From NCBI GenBank assembly GCA_023252155.1, contig JAHEXJ010000004.1:1-64000 (forward strand): a stretch of DNA of 64,000 nt, given 5' to 3'. Source of the stretch: Actinomycetes bacterium. GTDB taxonomy: Bacteria; Actinomycetota; Actinomycetes; Nanopelagicales; Nanopelagicaceae. The notes under the pieces are model-generated. The model searched no databases and had not been told where the DNA came from. It saw only the letters and a list, made by a program, of their open reading frames with translations. Of the stretch, positions 1-9,997 are shown one piece after another (position 1 is the stretch's first letter; each line of letters opens with the position of its first letter). Position numbers and translations under genes: made by a program.

Positions 1-353
1 AACTGAAGCGATTCACCGTAACGCCAGAAAATCAGAAGGCACCTCTGGCAACTTTAAGCGGCGGTAATCAGCAGAAGGTGCTTCTTGCGAAGTGGGCTAT
101 TGCAGACCCAAAAGTATTCATTCTTCACGAACCAACTCACGGTGTGGACGTCGGGGCAAAGAGAGAAGTCTTTGCACAGCTCGAATTGTTGGCTCGTAAA
201 GGCGCGGTCTTATTGATTAGCAGCGTCGAATATGAAGATTTGGTCAACATGTGCGATCGAGTTCATGTTGTACGTAAAGGTGCCATCATTCGCACCTTCT
301 CCGGCGAATTCCTTAACGCCCACGATCTTGCTGCGGCGGTGCATGCACGATGA
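1..353 (+). CDS. ABC importer ATP-binding protein, C-terminal fragment (sugar/nucleoside type)
   Basis: The reading frame is open from base 3 and lacks its start, so only the last ~116 residues are present. The ABC signature LSGGNQQKV is encoded at about 54-80. The Walker B region follows with an altered form (ILHEPTHGVDVGAKREV), then a switch-like ISS segment. The GGNQQKV signature and the GVDVGAK sequence are typical of the second ATPase domain of double-cassette importers such as RbsA/MglA, which energise uptake of sugars or nucleosides through the cytoplasmic membrane. It ends 7 bases before the next gene, so it probably belongs to the same operon and may feed it substrate. The His at the D-loop neighbourhood (LHEPT instead of LDEPT) replaces the Walker B aspartate, as in many RbsA-like second domains. 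The substrate cannot be told from this fragment. Confidence 0.85.
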   Translation, partial: LKRFTVTPENQKAPLATLSGGNQQKVLLAKWAIADPKVFILHEPTHGVDVGAKREVFAQLELLARKGAVLLISSVEYEDLVNMCDRVHVVRKGAIIRTFSGEFLNAHDLAAAVHAR

Positions 354-360
354 GGAAATC

Positions 361-1464
361 ATGAAGATCCAAGGCGCAGTTCTTGAGCGAATGAATGACC
401 CCAGGCCTTATTCAACGAGTAACCCGATCTCAATAAGGACTTTGGATCTCGACCCTCCGGGCCCTGGCGAACTCCTCATTCGCATGGAGATCGCAGGTGT
501 GTGTCACTCTGATTTGTCCGTAGTCAATGGAAGTCGACCACGACCATTACCGATGCTAATAGGGCATGAAGCCGCAGGCATTGTGGAGGCGATAGGCGAT
601 GGAGTAGAGGATATTGAAGTCGATCAGCGAGTGGTCACTACTTTTCTTCCGCGATGCGAGAATTGCCGTGCGTGCAAATCTGGCGGAAAAGCTCCGTGTA
701 CAAACGGAAGCGCTTCCAATACTTCGGGAACACTACTTCGCGGGGGTTCGCGACTCCATCTTGGCAATACCGTAATTCGTCATCATCTCGGGGTATCGGG
801 ATTTGCAACGTATGCAGTTGTGGACCGTCATTCGGTGGTGCCAGTTGATTTGGATGTCCCTGCAAAAGTCGCGGCGATGATGGGGTGTGCCGTCCTTACC
901 GGCGGTGGTGCCGTTATCAATTCCGGCCAACTCCGAGAAGGTGAGACGCTTGCCGTAATTGGGTTGGGTGGCGTAGGCATGGCCGCGGTACTCGCCGGAT
1001 TGGCGTTTAAGGGTGTCCGTGTAATTGGAGTGGACTCCAGAGAAGAGAAACTTTCGCTAGCGGCAGAATTTGGAGTACACGAAACCTATTTACCCGGAGA
1101 GGCAAAAAAAGCCGGCGTTAAAGCAGATGTCGTTGTGGAGGCCGTGGGAAGCGCAAAAGCCTTTGGATCAGCCATCGCATTGACCGCTCCAGGTGGGCGG
1201 ACAATCACGGTGGGACTTCCCGCCGCCGACGAATTAGCCAAGATTTCTCCACTTAGTTTAGTCGCCGAAGGACGCTCCATTATTGGAAGTTACATGGGCT
1301 CCTCAATTCCAGCCCGGGACGTGCCGATCTTTATAAAAATGTGGCGCGAAGGAAAATTTCTCGTGGAGAAACTTGTATCGGCTGAGATTGAACTCACCGA
1401 TATCAATCACGCCATGGATGAATTGGCCGACGGTAACGCAATTCGTCAGTTGATTGTCTTCTGA
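361..1464 (+). CDS. Zinc-dependent alcohol dehydrogenase (MDR family)
   Basis: 367 residues, the usual length for medium-chain zinc alcohol dehydrogenases. Catalytic-zinc ligands are visible as Cys48 (GVCHSD), His69 in the signature GHEAAGIV and Cys176. The structural-zinc lobe has four cysteines at 99, 102, 105 and 113. The NAD(P)-binding Rossmann motif GLGGVG lies at 201-206. The start at 361 is chosen because GAGGAAA precedes it by a few bases and the protein then begins at the GroES-like domain; the longer frame from 232 would overlap the previous gene. The family oxidises alcohols or reduces aldehydes, or acts on thiol-aldehyde adducts. In this operon it may oxidise a side-chain alcohol or a semialdehyde of the catabolised substrate (inference). 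Confidence 0.88.
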   Translation: MKIQGAVLERMNDPRPYSTSNPISIRTLDLDPPGPGELLIRMEIAGVCHSDLSVVNGSRPRPLPMLIGHEAAGIVEAIGDGVEDIEVDQRVVTTFLPRCENCRACKSGGKAPCTNGSASNTSGTLLRGGSRLHLGNTVIRHHLGVSGFATYAVVDRHSVVPVDLDVPAKVAAMMGCAVLTGGGAVINSGQLREGETLAVIGLGGVGMAAVLAGLAFKGVRVIGVDSREEKLSLAAEFGVHETYLPGEAKKAGVKADVVVEAVGSAKAFGSAIALTAPGGRTITVGLPAADELAKISPLSLVAEGRSIIGSYMGSSIPARDVPIFIKMWREGKFLVEKLVSAEIELTDINHAMDELADGNAIRQLIVF

Positions 1465-1521
1465 TGAAGGTGAAATTACAAAACTCTGCAAGGACGAATA
1501 CAACAAAGGGGACTAACTGAT

Positions 1522-2388
1522 ATGAGTAACGCAAAGACACTGAGAAAATTGTTGGCTGGAATGGACGTTGCACCGCTGGTCCTGCCAGGTGTCGGTACAC
1601 CTTTGGAGGCCGTAAGTGCTCAGGCCGCGGGCTTCAAAGCAATCTATATCAGTGGCTATGCCGTTGCTGCATGGAGACACGGTCTCCCAGATATTGGATT
1701 GCTCGGAGCTCGTGACACTGTGAATGCGCTCGCGGCAATCACTCGTGTCGTGTCACTCCCTGTCATTGTCGATGCTGACACCGGATATGGCGGACCGGCA
1801 TCTGTCCACGCCAATGTGCGTCTTCTTGAGGCCGCAGGGGCGGCTGCCATCCAAATTGAAGATCAAACATGGCCGAAAAGATGCGGTCACATGGCAAATA
1901 AAGAAGTAATTAGTGCTGACGATGCGGTACTCAAAGTCGCGGCGGCTGTAGCAGCGCGTACAAATCCTGACACGGTCATTATTGCCAGAACCGATGCAAT
2001 TGGTCCTCTTGGTTTAGATGAGGCTATCAAGCGCGCTCGAATGTTTGGTAATGCCGGCGCTGACATTCTCTTCATTGACGCACCGCAATCTGTGGAGCAA
2101 TTACAAACTATCGGCAAGTCTCTACCCGGACCATTGATGGTCAACATGAGTGAAGCGGGATTGACGCCTGCTATGTCGGCGCAAGAATTCCACAAGCTGG
2201 GCTTTGGAGTTGTCGCATTTCCTACCGCTGCATTGCGCGTTGCCGCCAATTCCATCGATCAACTCTTCGCCGACCTAAAGGCCACGGGAGATACGAGGCA
2301 GTGGATGGACCGCATGTTAACTCTCGATGATCTAAACAAATTGGTCAATATTGATCACTATCTCGAGATCGACAATAGGACTTTATAG
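1522..2388 (+). CDS. Isocitrate lyase/PEP mutase family lyase (methylisocitrate- or dimethylmalate-lyase type)
   Basis: 288 residues, the size of PrpB and 2,3-dimethylmalate lyase. The metal-binding DADTGYG loop carries Asp84 and Asp86, and the catalytic KRCGH loop has Cys121. Both are diagnostic of carbon-carbon lyases in this superfamily rather than of PEP mutase. Such enzymes cleave a 2-hydroxy acid into an oxo acid (pyruvate or glyoxylate) and a carboxylate. No methylcitrate synthase or dehydratase of the propionate pathway lies beside it. The aconitase-type pair at 8577-10585 could supply a substituted malate, as DmdAB does for Dml in nicotinate fermentation (analogy). AAGGGG lies before the ATG. 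The exact substrate is unknown. Confidence 0.85.
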   Translation: MSNAKTLRKLLAGMDVAPLVLPGVGTPLEAVSAQAAGFKAIYISGYAVAAWRHGLPDIGLLGARDTVNALAAITRVVSLPVIVDADTGYGGPASVHANVRLLEAAGAAAIQIEDQTWPKRCGHMANKEVISADDAVLKVAAAVAARTNPDTVIIARTDAIGPLGLDEAIKRARMFGNAGADILFIDAPQSVEQLQTIGKSLPGPLMVNMSEAGLTPAMSAQEFHKLGFGVVAFPTAALRVAANSIDQLFADLKATGDTRQWMDRMLTLDDLNKLVNIDHYLEIDNRTL

Positions 2389-3597
2389 GTGACTCAATTG
2401 AAAAACTCGCTTCCACTAGACGATCTTCGAGTTGTCGAACTCGGATCGCTTCTGGCTGGGCCTTTCTGTGGTCAATTACTTGGTGACTTCGGAGCTGAAG
2501 TTATAAAAGTTGAGGACCCAGGGGTTGGTGATCCGATGCGCCAATGGGGAAGAGAAAAGCCTTATGGCACTTCTCTTTGGTGGCCAGTCGTTGCGCGGAA
2601 TAAGAAGTCGGTAACCGCGGATTTGCGGACGCAAAAGGGCCAAGACTTGATTCGAAAACTCATTTCAAAGGCCGACATACTTATTGAGAACTTTCGTCCC
2701 GGCACACTTGAAAAATGGGGACTTGGTCCTGAACAATTATGGAAAATTAATCCGGGCTTGATCATTACCCGTGTAACTGGCTTTGGTCAGACCGGCCCGT
2801 ATTCTGAGCGAGCCGGATTCGGATCCATCGGTGAAGCGATGGGCGGCATTCGCTACATTACTGGTGATCACGATCGTCCACCCGCGCGAACCGGAGTCTC
2901 ATTGGGAGACTCGCTTGCTGCAACTTTTGCAACCCTTGGCACACTCGTTGCACTTCATTATCGCGCCCGTACTGGAAAAGGTCAGGTTGTCGATTCGGCC
3001 ATTTACGAAGCAGTGCTGGCACTTACAGAATCGCTTATCCCAGAGTGGCAAATTGCGGGATACCAACGTGAACGCACTGGTGCTACGTTGCCAAATGTGG
3101 CGCCGAGCAATGTTTATCCCACACATGATGGCGAAATGATTTTGATCGCTGCAAACCAAGATGGTGTTTTCCGCCGCTTGGCAACAGCAATGGGCCGCCC
3201 TGATTTAGCCGATGATGCTCGCTACTCCACACATAGTGCTCGAGGCAGCAATATGGACGAGTTGGACGGACTCATTGCCACGTGGACAAACACTTTGAAT
3301 GCAGATGATTTGCTTGAAACTTTGCATTCGGGAGGGGTTCCGTGCGGGCGAATCTTCCGTGCCAAGGACATGATGTCAGATCCGCATTTCGCAGCGCGAG
3401 AAGCCATAGTGAAACTCCAGCATCCCGATCTTGGCGATTTTGCAATGCAAAATGTATTCCCACGCTTATCAGAAAGCCCAGGGGAGGTCCGACATGTTGG
3501 GCCGACTTTGGGTCAACACAACCAAGAAATATACCAAGCCTTGTTGGGACTCAATGATGACGAAATGTCTTCGTTGAGCGCAGCCGGCGTCATCTAA
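2389..3597 (+). CDS. CaiB/BaiF family (class III) CoA-transferase
   Basis: 402 residues, typical of the family. The N-terminal segment DLRVVELGSLLAGPFCGQLL and the central segment around residue 200 (GQVVDSAIYEAV) match formyl-CoA/crotonobetainyl-CoA transferases. The Asp of VVDSA is the expected acyl-anhydride-forming residue. The enzyme moves CoA between two carboxylic acids in the cytoplasm, activating a substrate without ATP. The GTG start follows the stop codon of the lyase gene directly, with AGGA upstream, so the genes are translationally coupled. Its neighbours suggest it activates an acid for the HMG-CoA-lyase-type enzyme. Itaconate, citramalate, mesaconate or a substituted glutarate are possible substrates; sequence alone does not decide. 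Confidence 0.87.
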   Translation: MTQLKNSLPLDDLRVVELGSLLAGPFCGQLLGDFGAEVIKVEDPGVGDPMRQWGREKPYGTSLWWPVVARNKKSVTADLRTQKGQDLIRKLISKADILIENFRPGTLEKWGLGPEQLWKINPGLIITRVTGFGQTGPYSERAGFGSIGEAMGGIRYITGDHDRPPARTGVSLGDSLAATFATLGTLVALHYRARTGKGQVVDSAIYEAVLALTESLIPEWQIAGYQRERTGATLPNVAPSNVYPTHDGEMILIAANQDGVFRRLATAMGRPDLADDARYSTHSARGSNMDELDGLIATWTNTLNADDLLETLHSGGVPCGRIFRAKDMMSDPHFAAREAIVKLQHPDLGDFAMQNVFPRLSESPGEVRHVGPTLGQHNQEIYQALLGLNDDEMSSLSAAGVI

Positions 3598-3606
3598 GGA
3601 GATCAC

Positions 3607-5688
3607 ATGACTTATCGCATCGGCGTCGATGTTGGTGGAACCTTCACCGATATATTGCTTATGAACGAAGAGACTGGAGAGACTTTTCGGGCTAAGACAT
3701 CTTCAACCCCCGAAGACCAATCCATAGGCGTATTGCGCGGCATGGAACGCGCATGTCAGCAAGCAGGTATTGGTCTCGATCAAATCGGAGAGGTCCTTCA
3801 CGGAACGACGGTTGCAACAAATGCCATTTTGGAAGGCAAAGGCGCCAAAGTCGGCCTTGTCACTACTCGCGGTTACAGGCAGGTACTGCAGATCGCCCGT
3901 TCCTTCGTACCTGGTGGACTTGCAGGCTGGATCATCTGGCCAAAGCCAGAGCCACTAGCATCATTGGAAGATACGGTCGAAGTCATTGAACGCATTGGTA
4001 GCACCGGCGAAATTGTTACCGCATTGGATGAAGCCGATGTCAGAACACAACTCAAGAAACTTTCAAAGCGCGGCATCGAAGCGCTCAGTATCAGTCTAAT
4101 TAATTCATTTACTAATTCTGCACACGAAAAGCGAATTGCTGAGATTGCGGCCGAGGAACTTCCAGGAATTCAAATCTCAGTCTCATCGTCGGTTCTTCCT
4201 GAATTAAGGGAGTACGAGCGAACAATCACGACAGTCGCTAACGCATATGTGCAGCCACAAGTTGCAAAATATGTGGCGACTCTTGAGTCCCAACTTAAGG
4301 GAGCAGGCGTTCAAGGCAAACTCTTCATTCTTAGAAGCGATGGTGGTTTGGTTTCTGGTCAAACTGCTGGCCAAAATCCGGTTTCTTTACTGCTTTCGGG
4401 ACCTGCAGGTGGAGTTGCCGGCGCAGTATGGGTGGCCGAGCAAACTGGCTACCGCGATTTCTTGACGATTGACATCGGCGGAACATCCACCGACGTTGCG
4501 CTCGTGCAAGACCTGACACCACGAGTCGGTCGCGAGACAACGGTTGGCGACCTCAAGGTTCGAGCAACCTCAATCGATGTTCGTACCGTTGGAGCTGGCG
4601 GCGGATCTATCGCTCACGTTCCACCACTAACTAAGGCCCTTCGCGTTGGCCCACAAAGTGCCGGCGCCGTACCTGGACCTGCGGCTTACGGTGCAGGTGG
4701 AATCGAACCCACGGTAACCGATGCCAACGTTGTTCTTGGTTATCTCCCAACTGTTCTTGCGGGTGGAGAGATTTCTCTCGACAAGGAAGCCGCGCGTAGC
4801 GCCGTCCAACGCATCGTTGATGCGACAAGTCTTGACACCGTCGAAGCCGCTGCTGCGGGCATCATCGACATCGTCAATGAGAACATGCTCGGTGCTCTTC
4901 GCCTCGTATCAGTTCAGCAAGGTTTTGATCCGCGCGAATTTGCTCTCGTTGCCTTCGGTGGTGCCGGACCTCTTCACGCGAATGCACTCGGAGTACTCAC
5001 TGGAGCATGGCCGGTAATTATCCCGCCATCACCTGGCGTGCTCTGTGCTTACGGTGATGCGACAACCAACTTGCGAAACGAATCGGTTAGAACTTTAATC
5101 CGTCGATTTAGTGATACGACGGATGACAAGCTCAAAGAAATGCTTACCGAATTGGCAACAAGTGCTCGCGTCCCATTGACGATGGGTGATATTCCAGAGT
5201 CTGAACAGCAAATTACCTATTCTGGTGATTTGCGTTATCACGGCCAGGGATTTGAAATTCCTGTAACAATCGACATTGATGCATTCGATGGCAAAGGTGG
5301 AGGACTCAACGCGTTGCGCGCAGCCTTCGACGCCGAGCACGAGCGCCTCTTCTCCTTCTTGCTAGATACCGAGCACGAATTAGTAACAATTCGAGCAACT
5401 GCAAGTGGTCCACGACCAGAGGTCGTTGCCCCAGTGCTTCCAGAAGGTAGCTCTGATCCCTCCGAGGCCTTCGTAAATACGACCGAAATCTGGGCTCAAG
5501 GTGGCCTAGTGAATGCCAATATCTACGATCGCGGAAAACTCAAGGCGCGAAATGTGATTCATGGTCCGGCAATCATCACTGAAATGGACTCGACCACTCT
5601 GGTCCTACCAGGCCACTCTGCGACAGTACATCGCAGCGGAAGCATCCTTATTGAACCCCTTGGCACCAACGAAACACTGGAAGGCTGA
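3607..5688 (+). CDS. hyuA: Hydantoinase/oxoprolinase family subunit A (HyuA-type)
   Basis: 693 residues. The N-terminus DVGGTFTD is the phosphate-binding motif of the Hydant_A N domain, and a second actin-like ATPase signature, DIGGTSTDVAL, lies near residue 295. FGGAGPLHA and GGGS motifs of the family follow. A C-terminal beta-rich domain ends in HGPAIITE and LPGHSA. Members form A/B complexes that use ATP to open a lactam or imide ring (5-oxoproline, N-methylhydantoin, caprolactam) or to carboxylate ketones such as acetone and acetophenone. The operon contains no third, zinc-like small subunit as in acetone carboxylase, which favours a ring-opening hydrolase (inference). AGGAGAT precedes the ATG. 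Confidence 0.9.
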   Translation: MTYRIGVDVGGTFTDILLMNEETGETFRAKTSSTPEDQSIGVLRGMERACQQAGIGLDQIGEVLHGTTVATNAILEGKGAKVGLVTTRGYRQVLQIARSFVPGGLAGWIIWPKPEPLASLEDTVEVIERIGSTGEIVTALDEADVRTQLKKLSKRGIEALSISLINSFTNSAHEKRIAEIAAEELPGIQISVSSSVLPELREYERTITTVANAYVQPQVAKYVATLESQLKGAGVQGKLFILRSDGGLVSGQTAGQNPVSLLLSGPAGGVAGAVWVAEQTGYRDFLTIDIGGTSTDVALVQDLTPRVGRETTVGDLKVRATSIDVRTVGAGGGSIAHVPPLTKALRVGPQSAGAVPGPAAYGAGGIEPTVTDANVVLGYLPTVLAGGEISLDKEAARSAVQRIVDATSLDTVEAAAAGIIDIVNENMLGALRLVSVQQGFDPREFALVAFGGAGPLHANALGVLTGAWPVIIPPSPGVLCAYGDATTNLRNESVRTLIRRFSDTTDDKLKEMLTELATSARVPLTMGDIPESEQQITYSGDLRYHGQGFEIPVTIDIDAFDGKGGGLNALRAAFDAEHERLFSFLLDTEHELVTIRATASGPRPEVVAPVLPEGSSDPSEAFVNTTEIWAQGGLVNANIYDRGKLKARNVIHGPAIITEMDSTTLVLPGHSATVHRSGSILIEPLGTNETLEG

Positions 5689-5691
5689 CCC

Positions 5692-7566
5692 ATGGCTAAA
5701 TTAATTGAAACAGCAACAACGCCACTGCGTTCGGTAGAGGTTGACGTTGTCACCCTTGACCTCGTCGAGAATGCTCTTCGCAATGCACGTTATGAAATGG
5801 ACGAAGTGCTTTTCAGAACGGCGCTTTCTCCAGGTATTCGCGAACAGCATGACGAGTTTCCTCTGATTGCAAATCGCGAAGGAAAGATGGTTGTCGGCCA
5901 ATTTGGCCTTTCGGTTCCCGACTTCCTTGAGAACTTTGAGGGAACAATTGAAGAAGGCGACGTTCTGCTTACTTCAGATCCTTATTCATGCGGCGGCTCG
6001 ATTAGCCACGCAAATGACTGGCTCGTCGTAATGCCGATCTACTTCGAGGGCCGGATTATTTCGTGGGCCGCGATGTTCGGGCATATGTCCGATGTCGGAG
6101 GAAAGACGCCAGCGTCTATGCCAACCGATGCCAAGACGATCTTTGAAGAGGGAATCGTAATTCCCCCATTCAGGCTGTATAAGAAGGGCGAGCTCGATCA
6201 TGATGCTTTGAAGATCATTCTCAATCAGGTCCGAAAGCCAGATTGGAATAGAGCCGACTTGAATGGACTCGTTGCCGCCTGTCGAACCGCAGGTCGTCGA
6301 GTTCAAGAAATGTGCGCGCGATTCGGCGTGGATGCATTCGACTCTGCACTCACTGCTCTTCTCGATCGTAACTATCAGGCGATGAAGGTTCTGCTCGCGA
6401 TGGTATTCAAGGATGGCGAGACGATTTCGTTCACTGATTACATCGATGACGATGGACGCGGACACGGACCGTACGAGCTCAAGTTGAGCCTTACTCGCAC
6501 AGGCGAAAAAGTGCTTCTGGACTTCACTGGAAGCTCACCGCAAGCCGAAGGACCGATCAACTACTACATCAATGAGAATCTCGTTCGAATGTTTTTCGGC
6601 ATCTACATGATCACCGTGGCAGATCCGCAAATCCTCTGGAACGACGGCTTCTATCCGTTGGTCGACGTTGAAATTCCGAAGGATTCTTTCTGGCAACCGA
6701 AGTACCCAGCCGCGCTCAACGCGCGTAACCACGGCGTTGGTCGTATCTTCGATCTCTTCGGTGGACTTCTAGGGCAGAACAATCCGGATCTTCTAAACGC
6801 CGCCGGATTCTCATCCTCACCACACTTTATGTACTCAGGAAATTACACAACAGGTCCGCGCAAGGGAGAGTGGTTCCAGCTCTACTCAGTCTCCTTCGGC
6901 GGAATTCCTGGACGTCCAGTTGGTGATGGGCCTGATGGCCATTCGCTCTGGCCGTCCTTTGTGAATATCCCTTGCGAATATCTGGAGTCGTACTACCCGA
7001 TGCGTATCGAGCGATTGGAAACCGTTTCAGATACAGGCGGTGCCGGTCTTCATCGAGGTGGCAACGGGGTGGAAACTGAATACTTCTTCCTTGAGCCTGG
7101 AACGATCGCCATCCACGATGATCGTTGGTTGACGTATCCATGGGGTGTGAACGGTGGAGAGCCAGGTGCCAGAGGACGCAAATGGATTCAACGTGTCGAC
7201 GGCACGAAGGAAATTCTCCCCAGCAAGCTCATTGATGTCCCTGTTTACCCTGGAGATGTTCTGCACTACATCACATGGGGTGGAGGCGGATGGGGCGATG
7301 GACTTCTTCGCGATCCAGAGTTGGTCGCACTTGAAATTCGTCGAGGTCTTGTAACGTCCGAGGGAGCATTGCGCTACGGCGTTGTTTGCGATGAAAACGG
7401 AGTCTTGGATGAGGCTGCAACGAAGAAGTTACGCGAAAAGATGGCCGGCGAGCGGGTTTATCCGCTACCGACCTTCAACATGGGACCACCTTTGGCAACG
7501 ATCCTTGAACGTGCATTCGAAGAGACGGGCCTTCATGCTCCAGTGAAGCCGGTACCTCTTCTCTAA
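5692..7566 (+). CDS. hyuB: Hydantoinase/oxoprolinase family subunit B (HyuB-type)
   Basis: 624 residues, the partner of the preceding gene, from which it is separated by three bases. Family hallmarks include LVENALRNARYEMDEVLFRT near the start, the SDPYSCGG segment and HMSDVGG around residues 115-130, ARNHGVGR, and the GGAGLHRGGNGVETEY segment. The C-terminal GGGGWGDGLLRDPELV motif is also diagnostic. The B subunit performs the hydrolase or carboxylase half of the reaction after the A subunit phosphorylates the substrate. The gene is followed by a strong inverted repeat at 7581-7613, which may end or attenuate the transcript here. Substrate unknown. Confidence 0.9.
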   Translation: MAKLIETATTPLRSVEVDVVTLDLVENALRNARYEMDEVLFRTALSPGIREQHDEFPLIANREGKMVVGQFGLSVPDFLENFEGTIEEGDVLLTSDPYSCGGSISHANDWLVVMPIYFEGRIISWAAMFGHMSDVGGKTPASMPTDAKTIFEEGIVIPPFRLYKKGELDHDALKIILNQVRKPDWNRADLNGLVAACRTAGRRVQEMCARFGVDAFDSALTALLDRNYQAMKVLLAMVFKDGETISFTDYIDDDGRGHGPYELKLSLTRTGEKVLLDFTGSSPQAEGPINYYINENLVRMFFGIYMITVADPQILWNDGFYPLVDVEIPKDSFWQPKYPAALNARNHGVGRIFDLFGGLLGQNNPDLLNAAGFSSSPHFMYSGNYTTGPRKGEWFQLYSVSFGGIPGRPVGDGPDGHSLWPSFVNIPCEYLESYYPMRIERLETVSDTGGAGLHRGGNGVETEYFFLEPGTIAIHDDRWLTYPWGVNGGEPGARGRKWIQRVDGTKEILPSKLIDVPVYPGDVLHYITWGGGGWGDGLLRDPELVALEIRRGLVTSEGALRYGVVCDENGVLDEAATKKLREKMAGERVYPLPTFNMGPPLATILERAFEETGLHAPVKPVPLL

Positions 7567-7580
7567 GACAACTGTTGTGG

Positions 7581-7613
7581 ACCGCCTCGGTTCAGAGAGG
7601 GTGCTGAGGCGGT
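7581..7613 (+). terminator. Hairpin after hyuB (terminator or attenuator)
   Basis: ACCGCCTC at 7581-7588 pairs perfectly with GAGGCGGT at 7606-7613, and two more pairs extend the stem inward. There is no T-run after it. The next gene has its own strong ribosome site 50 bases on, so the hairpin could be an intra-operon attenuator or a processing site rather than a full terminator. Confidence 0.5.
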
Positions 7614-7662
7614 TCGCAATGAGTCCTTGTCGACGATTATCAATTCTTCTAAGGAGGAGCAC

Positions 7663-8574
7663 ATGTCCGGCATTGAAATTTGTGATGTCTCTCCCCGCGA
7701 CGGACTGCAAAATGAAGCAATACTCTTTTCCACTGAAGAAAAAGTTGATCTGGTCAAGCAAATCATTCTTGCGGGTGTGCGCCGAATTGAGGTGACCAGT
7801 TTCGTCAATCCTTCTCGAGTTCCACAAATGGCCGATGCCGCCGAAGTTATGAGCGCACTTCCCAGACCCGAGGGCGTTCGTTATTCGGGTCTTGTGATGA
7901 ATCAACGGGGTTTGGAACGTGCTCTACTCGCCAAGGTGCACGAAGTAAATATCGTGGTTGTCGCAACCGATACATTCTGCGGCAAGAACCAGGGAATGAC
8001 GACTCAACAATCAATTGAAGTAGCGGCAAACCTCGTAACTGCTGCCCGAAGCGCCGGTATCGATTCAACAATTACAATCGGCGCCGCCTTCGGTTGTCCG
8101 TTTGAAGGTGAAGTTTCCATCGAAAGAATTAGAGACGTCATCGCTCAAGTCGTTGATGCTGGTCCCGATGAGTTAGCCCTTGCCGACACTATTGGCGTCG
8201 CTGTCCCGAGCGACATTATTGAAAGACTCAACATCGTACGAAGCCTGGCACCTTCCACATTGCCGCTCCGCCTCCATCTTCACGACACTCGCCACACGGC
8301 CGTTGCCAATGCGCTGGCTGCTTTTGAAGTCGGAGTCAACGCACTGGACGCAAGCGTTGGAGGCATGGGTGGTTGCCCGTTCGCGCCAAAAGCCACAGGA
8401 AATGTTGCCACTGAAGATCTGCTCTACCTCTTTGACCGCATGGATGTGCAGACAGGCGTTTCATTCGATCGAATCGTGGAGACAACGCAATGGCTTGAAG
8501 GCAAGCTCGATAAGAAATTACCCGGTGCTCTCCTTAGAGCGGGTTCGTTCCCAATTACCGAAAGTGTCCACTAA
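7663..8574 (+). CDS. HMG-CoA lyase family (DRE-TIM metallolyase)
   Basis: 303 residues, the normal bacterial HMG-CoA lyase length. Catalytic features are visible: Arg12-Asp13 in SPRDGLQNE, the metal-binding HLHDT at 205-209, and the active-site loop [15 protein letters not shown] with Cys238. Family members cleave 3-hydroxy-3-methylglutaryl-CoA to acetyl-CoA and acetoacetate, or related citramalyl-CoA-type substrates. The ATG at 7663 is chosen over 7627 because AAGGAGGAGCAC directly precedes it and the protein then starts at its beta-strand 1. No leucine-degradation genes (isovaleryl-CoA dehydrogenase, methylcrotonyl-CoA carboxylase) lie nearby. Its role here, after a CoA-transferase and a ring-opening enzyme, is probably cleavage of a related CoA ester (inference). 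Confidence 0.87.
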   Translation: MSGIEICDVSPRDGLQNEAILFSTEEKVDLVKQIILAGVRRIEVTSFVNPSRVPQMADAAEVMSALPRPEGVRYSGLVMNQRGLERALLAKVHEVNIVVVATDTFCGKNQGMTTQQSIEVAANLVTAARSAGIDSTITIGAAFGCPFEGEVSIERIRDVIAQVVDAGPDELALADTIGVAVPSDIIERLNIVRSLAPSTLPLRLHLHDTRHTAVANALAAFEVGVNALDASVGGMGGCPFAPKATGNVATEDLLYLFDRMDVQTGVSFDRIVETTQWLEGKLDKKLPGALLRAGSFPITESVH

Positions 8575-8576
8575 AA

Positions 8577-9992
8577 ATGGGGAAAACACTCGTCGAAAAG
8601 GTCTGGGCAGAGCACGTTGTCCGAAGTGCAGATAACGAGCCTGACCTTCTCTTTATTGATCTTCATCTAGTCCATGAAGTTTCGTCACCGCAGGCCTTTG
8701 ATGGACTGCGTTTGGCTGGAAGAAAAGTCAGCAGACCCGACCTAACTCTTGCGACCGAGGACCACAACGTACCAACGCTCAACATTGATCAACCGATCGC
8801 CGACCCGGTATCACGAATCCAGATTGAAACACTTCGTAAGAACTGCGAAGAATTTGATATCCACCTCTACCCACTCGGAAGTCGAGAGCAGGGGATCGTT
8901 CACGTAATTGGACCAGAGTTAGGGTTGACTCAACCGGGAATGACGATTGTGTGCGGTGATTCCCATACCTCAACTCATGGTGCCTTCGGGGCAATTGCTT
9001 TTGGTATTGGCACGAGTGAAGTTGAACATGTGTTGGCAACACAGACACTCTCGCAGGCAAGGCTAAAAACTATGGCTGTGAATGTGACGGGCGTTCTATC
9101 TCCCGGTGTTACATCGAAGGATCTTGCTTTGGCATTGATTGCCCAAACCGGTACCGGCGGCGGGCAAGGTTTCGCTGTGGAGTATCGGGGAGTCGCAATC
9201 GAGAAGATGTCAATGGAATCTCGGATGACGCTTTGCAATATGTCGATTGAGTGGGGCGCCAAAGTGGGACTGATCGCGCCAGATCAAAGAACTTTTGAAT
9301 ACCTAAAGGGTAAGAAGTTTTCCCCAAAACGTGAGGATTGGGATCGTGTCGTTGAGCATTGGAAGAGTCTGGCAACGGATTCTGATGCGGTCTTCGACAA
9401 GGAGATTGTCATCGACGCCAGTCTTGTCACGCCATTTGTAACGTGGGGGACCAACCCAAGTCAGGGAGTCGCCTTGAGTTCTAAAGTTCCAATGCCCGAG
9501 GACTTCGCGAGTGTTGCTGAACAAATTGATGCGACGAAAGCGCTCGAATATATGGATCTCACACCCGGGACGCCGATGCGCGAAATTGAAATTGACACCG
9601 TATTCATTGGCTCTTGTACGAACAGCCGCATTGAGGATTTTCGTGCGGCTGCTGAAGTAATTAGGGGCCGAAAAGTAGCGAAAAATACTCGGTTATTGGT
9701 GGTCCCAGGGTCGGTTCGAGTTCGTCTCGAGGCCGAGGCTGAAGGGCTCGACTCCATCTTCGTCGACGCCGGCGGTGAGTGGCGAGGTGCAGGTTGTTCG
9801 ATGTGTCTTGGAATGAATCCCGACAAATTGAAACCGGGAGAGCGAAGTGCTTCAACTTCGAACAGAAATTTTGAAGGGCGGCAAGGCAAAGGTGGACGAA
9901 CACATTTAGTGTCTCCACTGGTCGCGGCAGCTACTGCCGTCATGGGTCACTTGGCCGCTCCGACGGATTTGCCATCTGAAGTGAGAGGTTGA
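8577..9992 (+). CDS. leuC: Aconitase-family dehydratase large subunit, LeuC-like
   Basis: 471 residues. It closely resembles actinobacterial LeuC throughout, for example [33 protein letters not shown] and GGRTHLVSP near the C-terminus. The three [4Fe-4S] ligands are Cys347 (GSCTN), Cys407 and Cys410 (CSMC), the same numbering as known LeuC. In leucine synthesis LeuCD isomerises 2- to 3-isopropylmalate. No other leu genes are nearby, and the operon holds an isocitrate-lyase-type lyase and HMG-CoA lyase, so this may be a paralogue hydrating a substituted maleate or isomerising another malate. It starts three bases after the previous stop. Confidence 0.85.
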   Translation: MGKTLVEKVWAEHVVRSADNEPDLLFIDLHLVHEVSSPQAFDGLRLAGRKVSRPDLTLATEDHNVPTLNIDQPIADPVSRIQIETLRKNCEEFDIHLYPLGSREQGIVHVIGPELGLTQPGMTIVCGDSHTSTHGAFGAIAFGIGTSEVEHVLATQTLSQARLKTMAVNVTGVLSPGVTSKDLALALIAQTGTGGGQGFAVEYRGVAIEKMSMESRMTLCNMSIEWGAKVGLIAPDQRTFEYLKGKKFSPKREDWDRVVEHWKSLATDSDAVFDKEIVIDASLVTPFVTWGTNPSQGVALSSKVPMPEDFASVAEQIDATKALEYMDLTPGTPMREIEIDTVFIGSCTNSRIEDFRAAAEVIRGRKVAKNTRLLVVPGSVRVRLEAEAEGLDSIFVDAGGEWRGAGCSMCLGMNPDKLKPGERSASTSNRNFEGRQGKGGRTHLVSPLVAAATAVMGHLAAPTDLPSEVRG

Positions 9993-9997
9993 AGAAG

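Noticed and set aside
1887-2255. Minus-strand frame of 122 codons inside the lyase gene
   Set aside because: It is antisense to a clear family member, has no domain motif and no ribosome site.
5986-6465. Minus-strand frame of 159 codons inside hyuB
   Set aside because: Antisense to a conserved gene and not hydrophobic or motif-bearing.
9461-9943. Minus-strand frame of 160 codons inside the LeuC-like gene
   Set aside because: Antisense to conserved iron-sulfur motifs with no recognisable domain.
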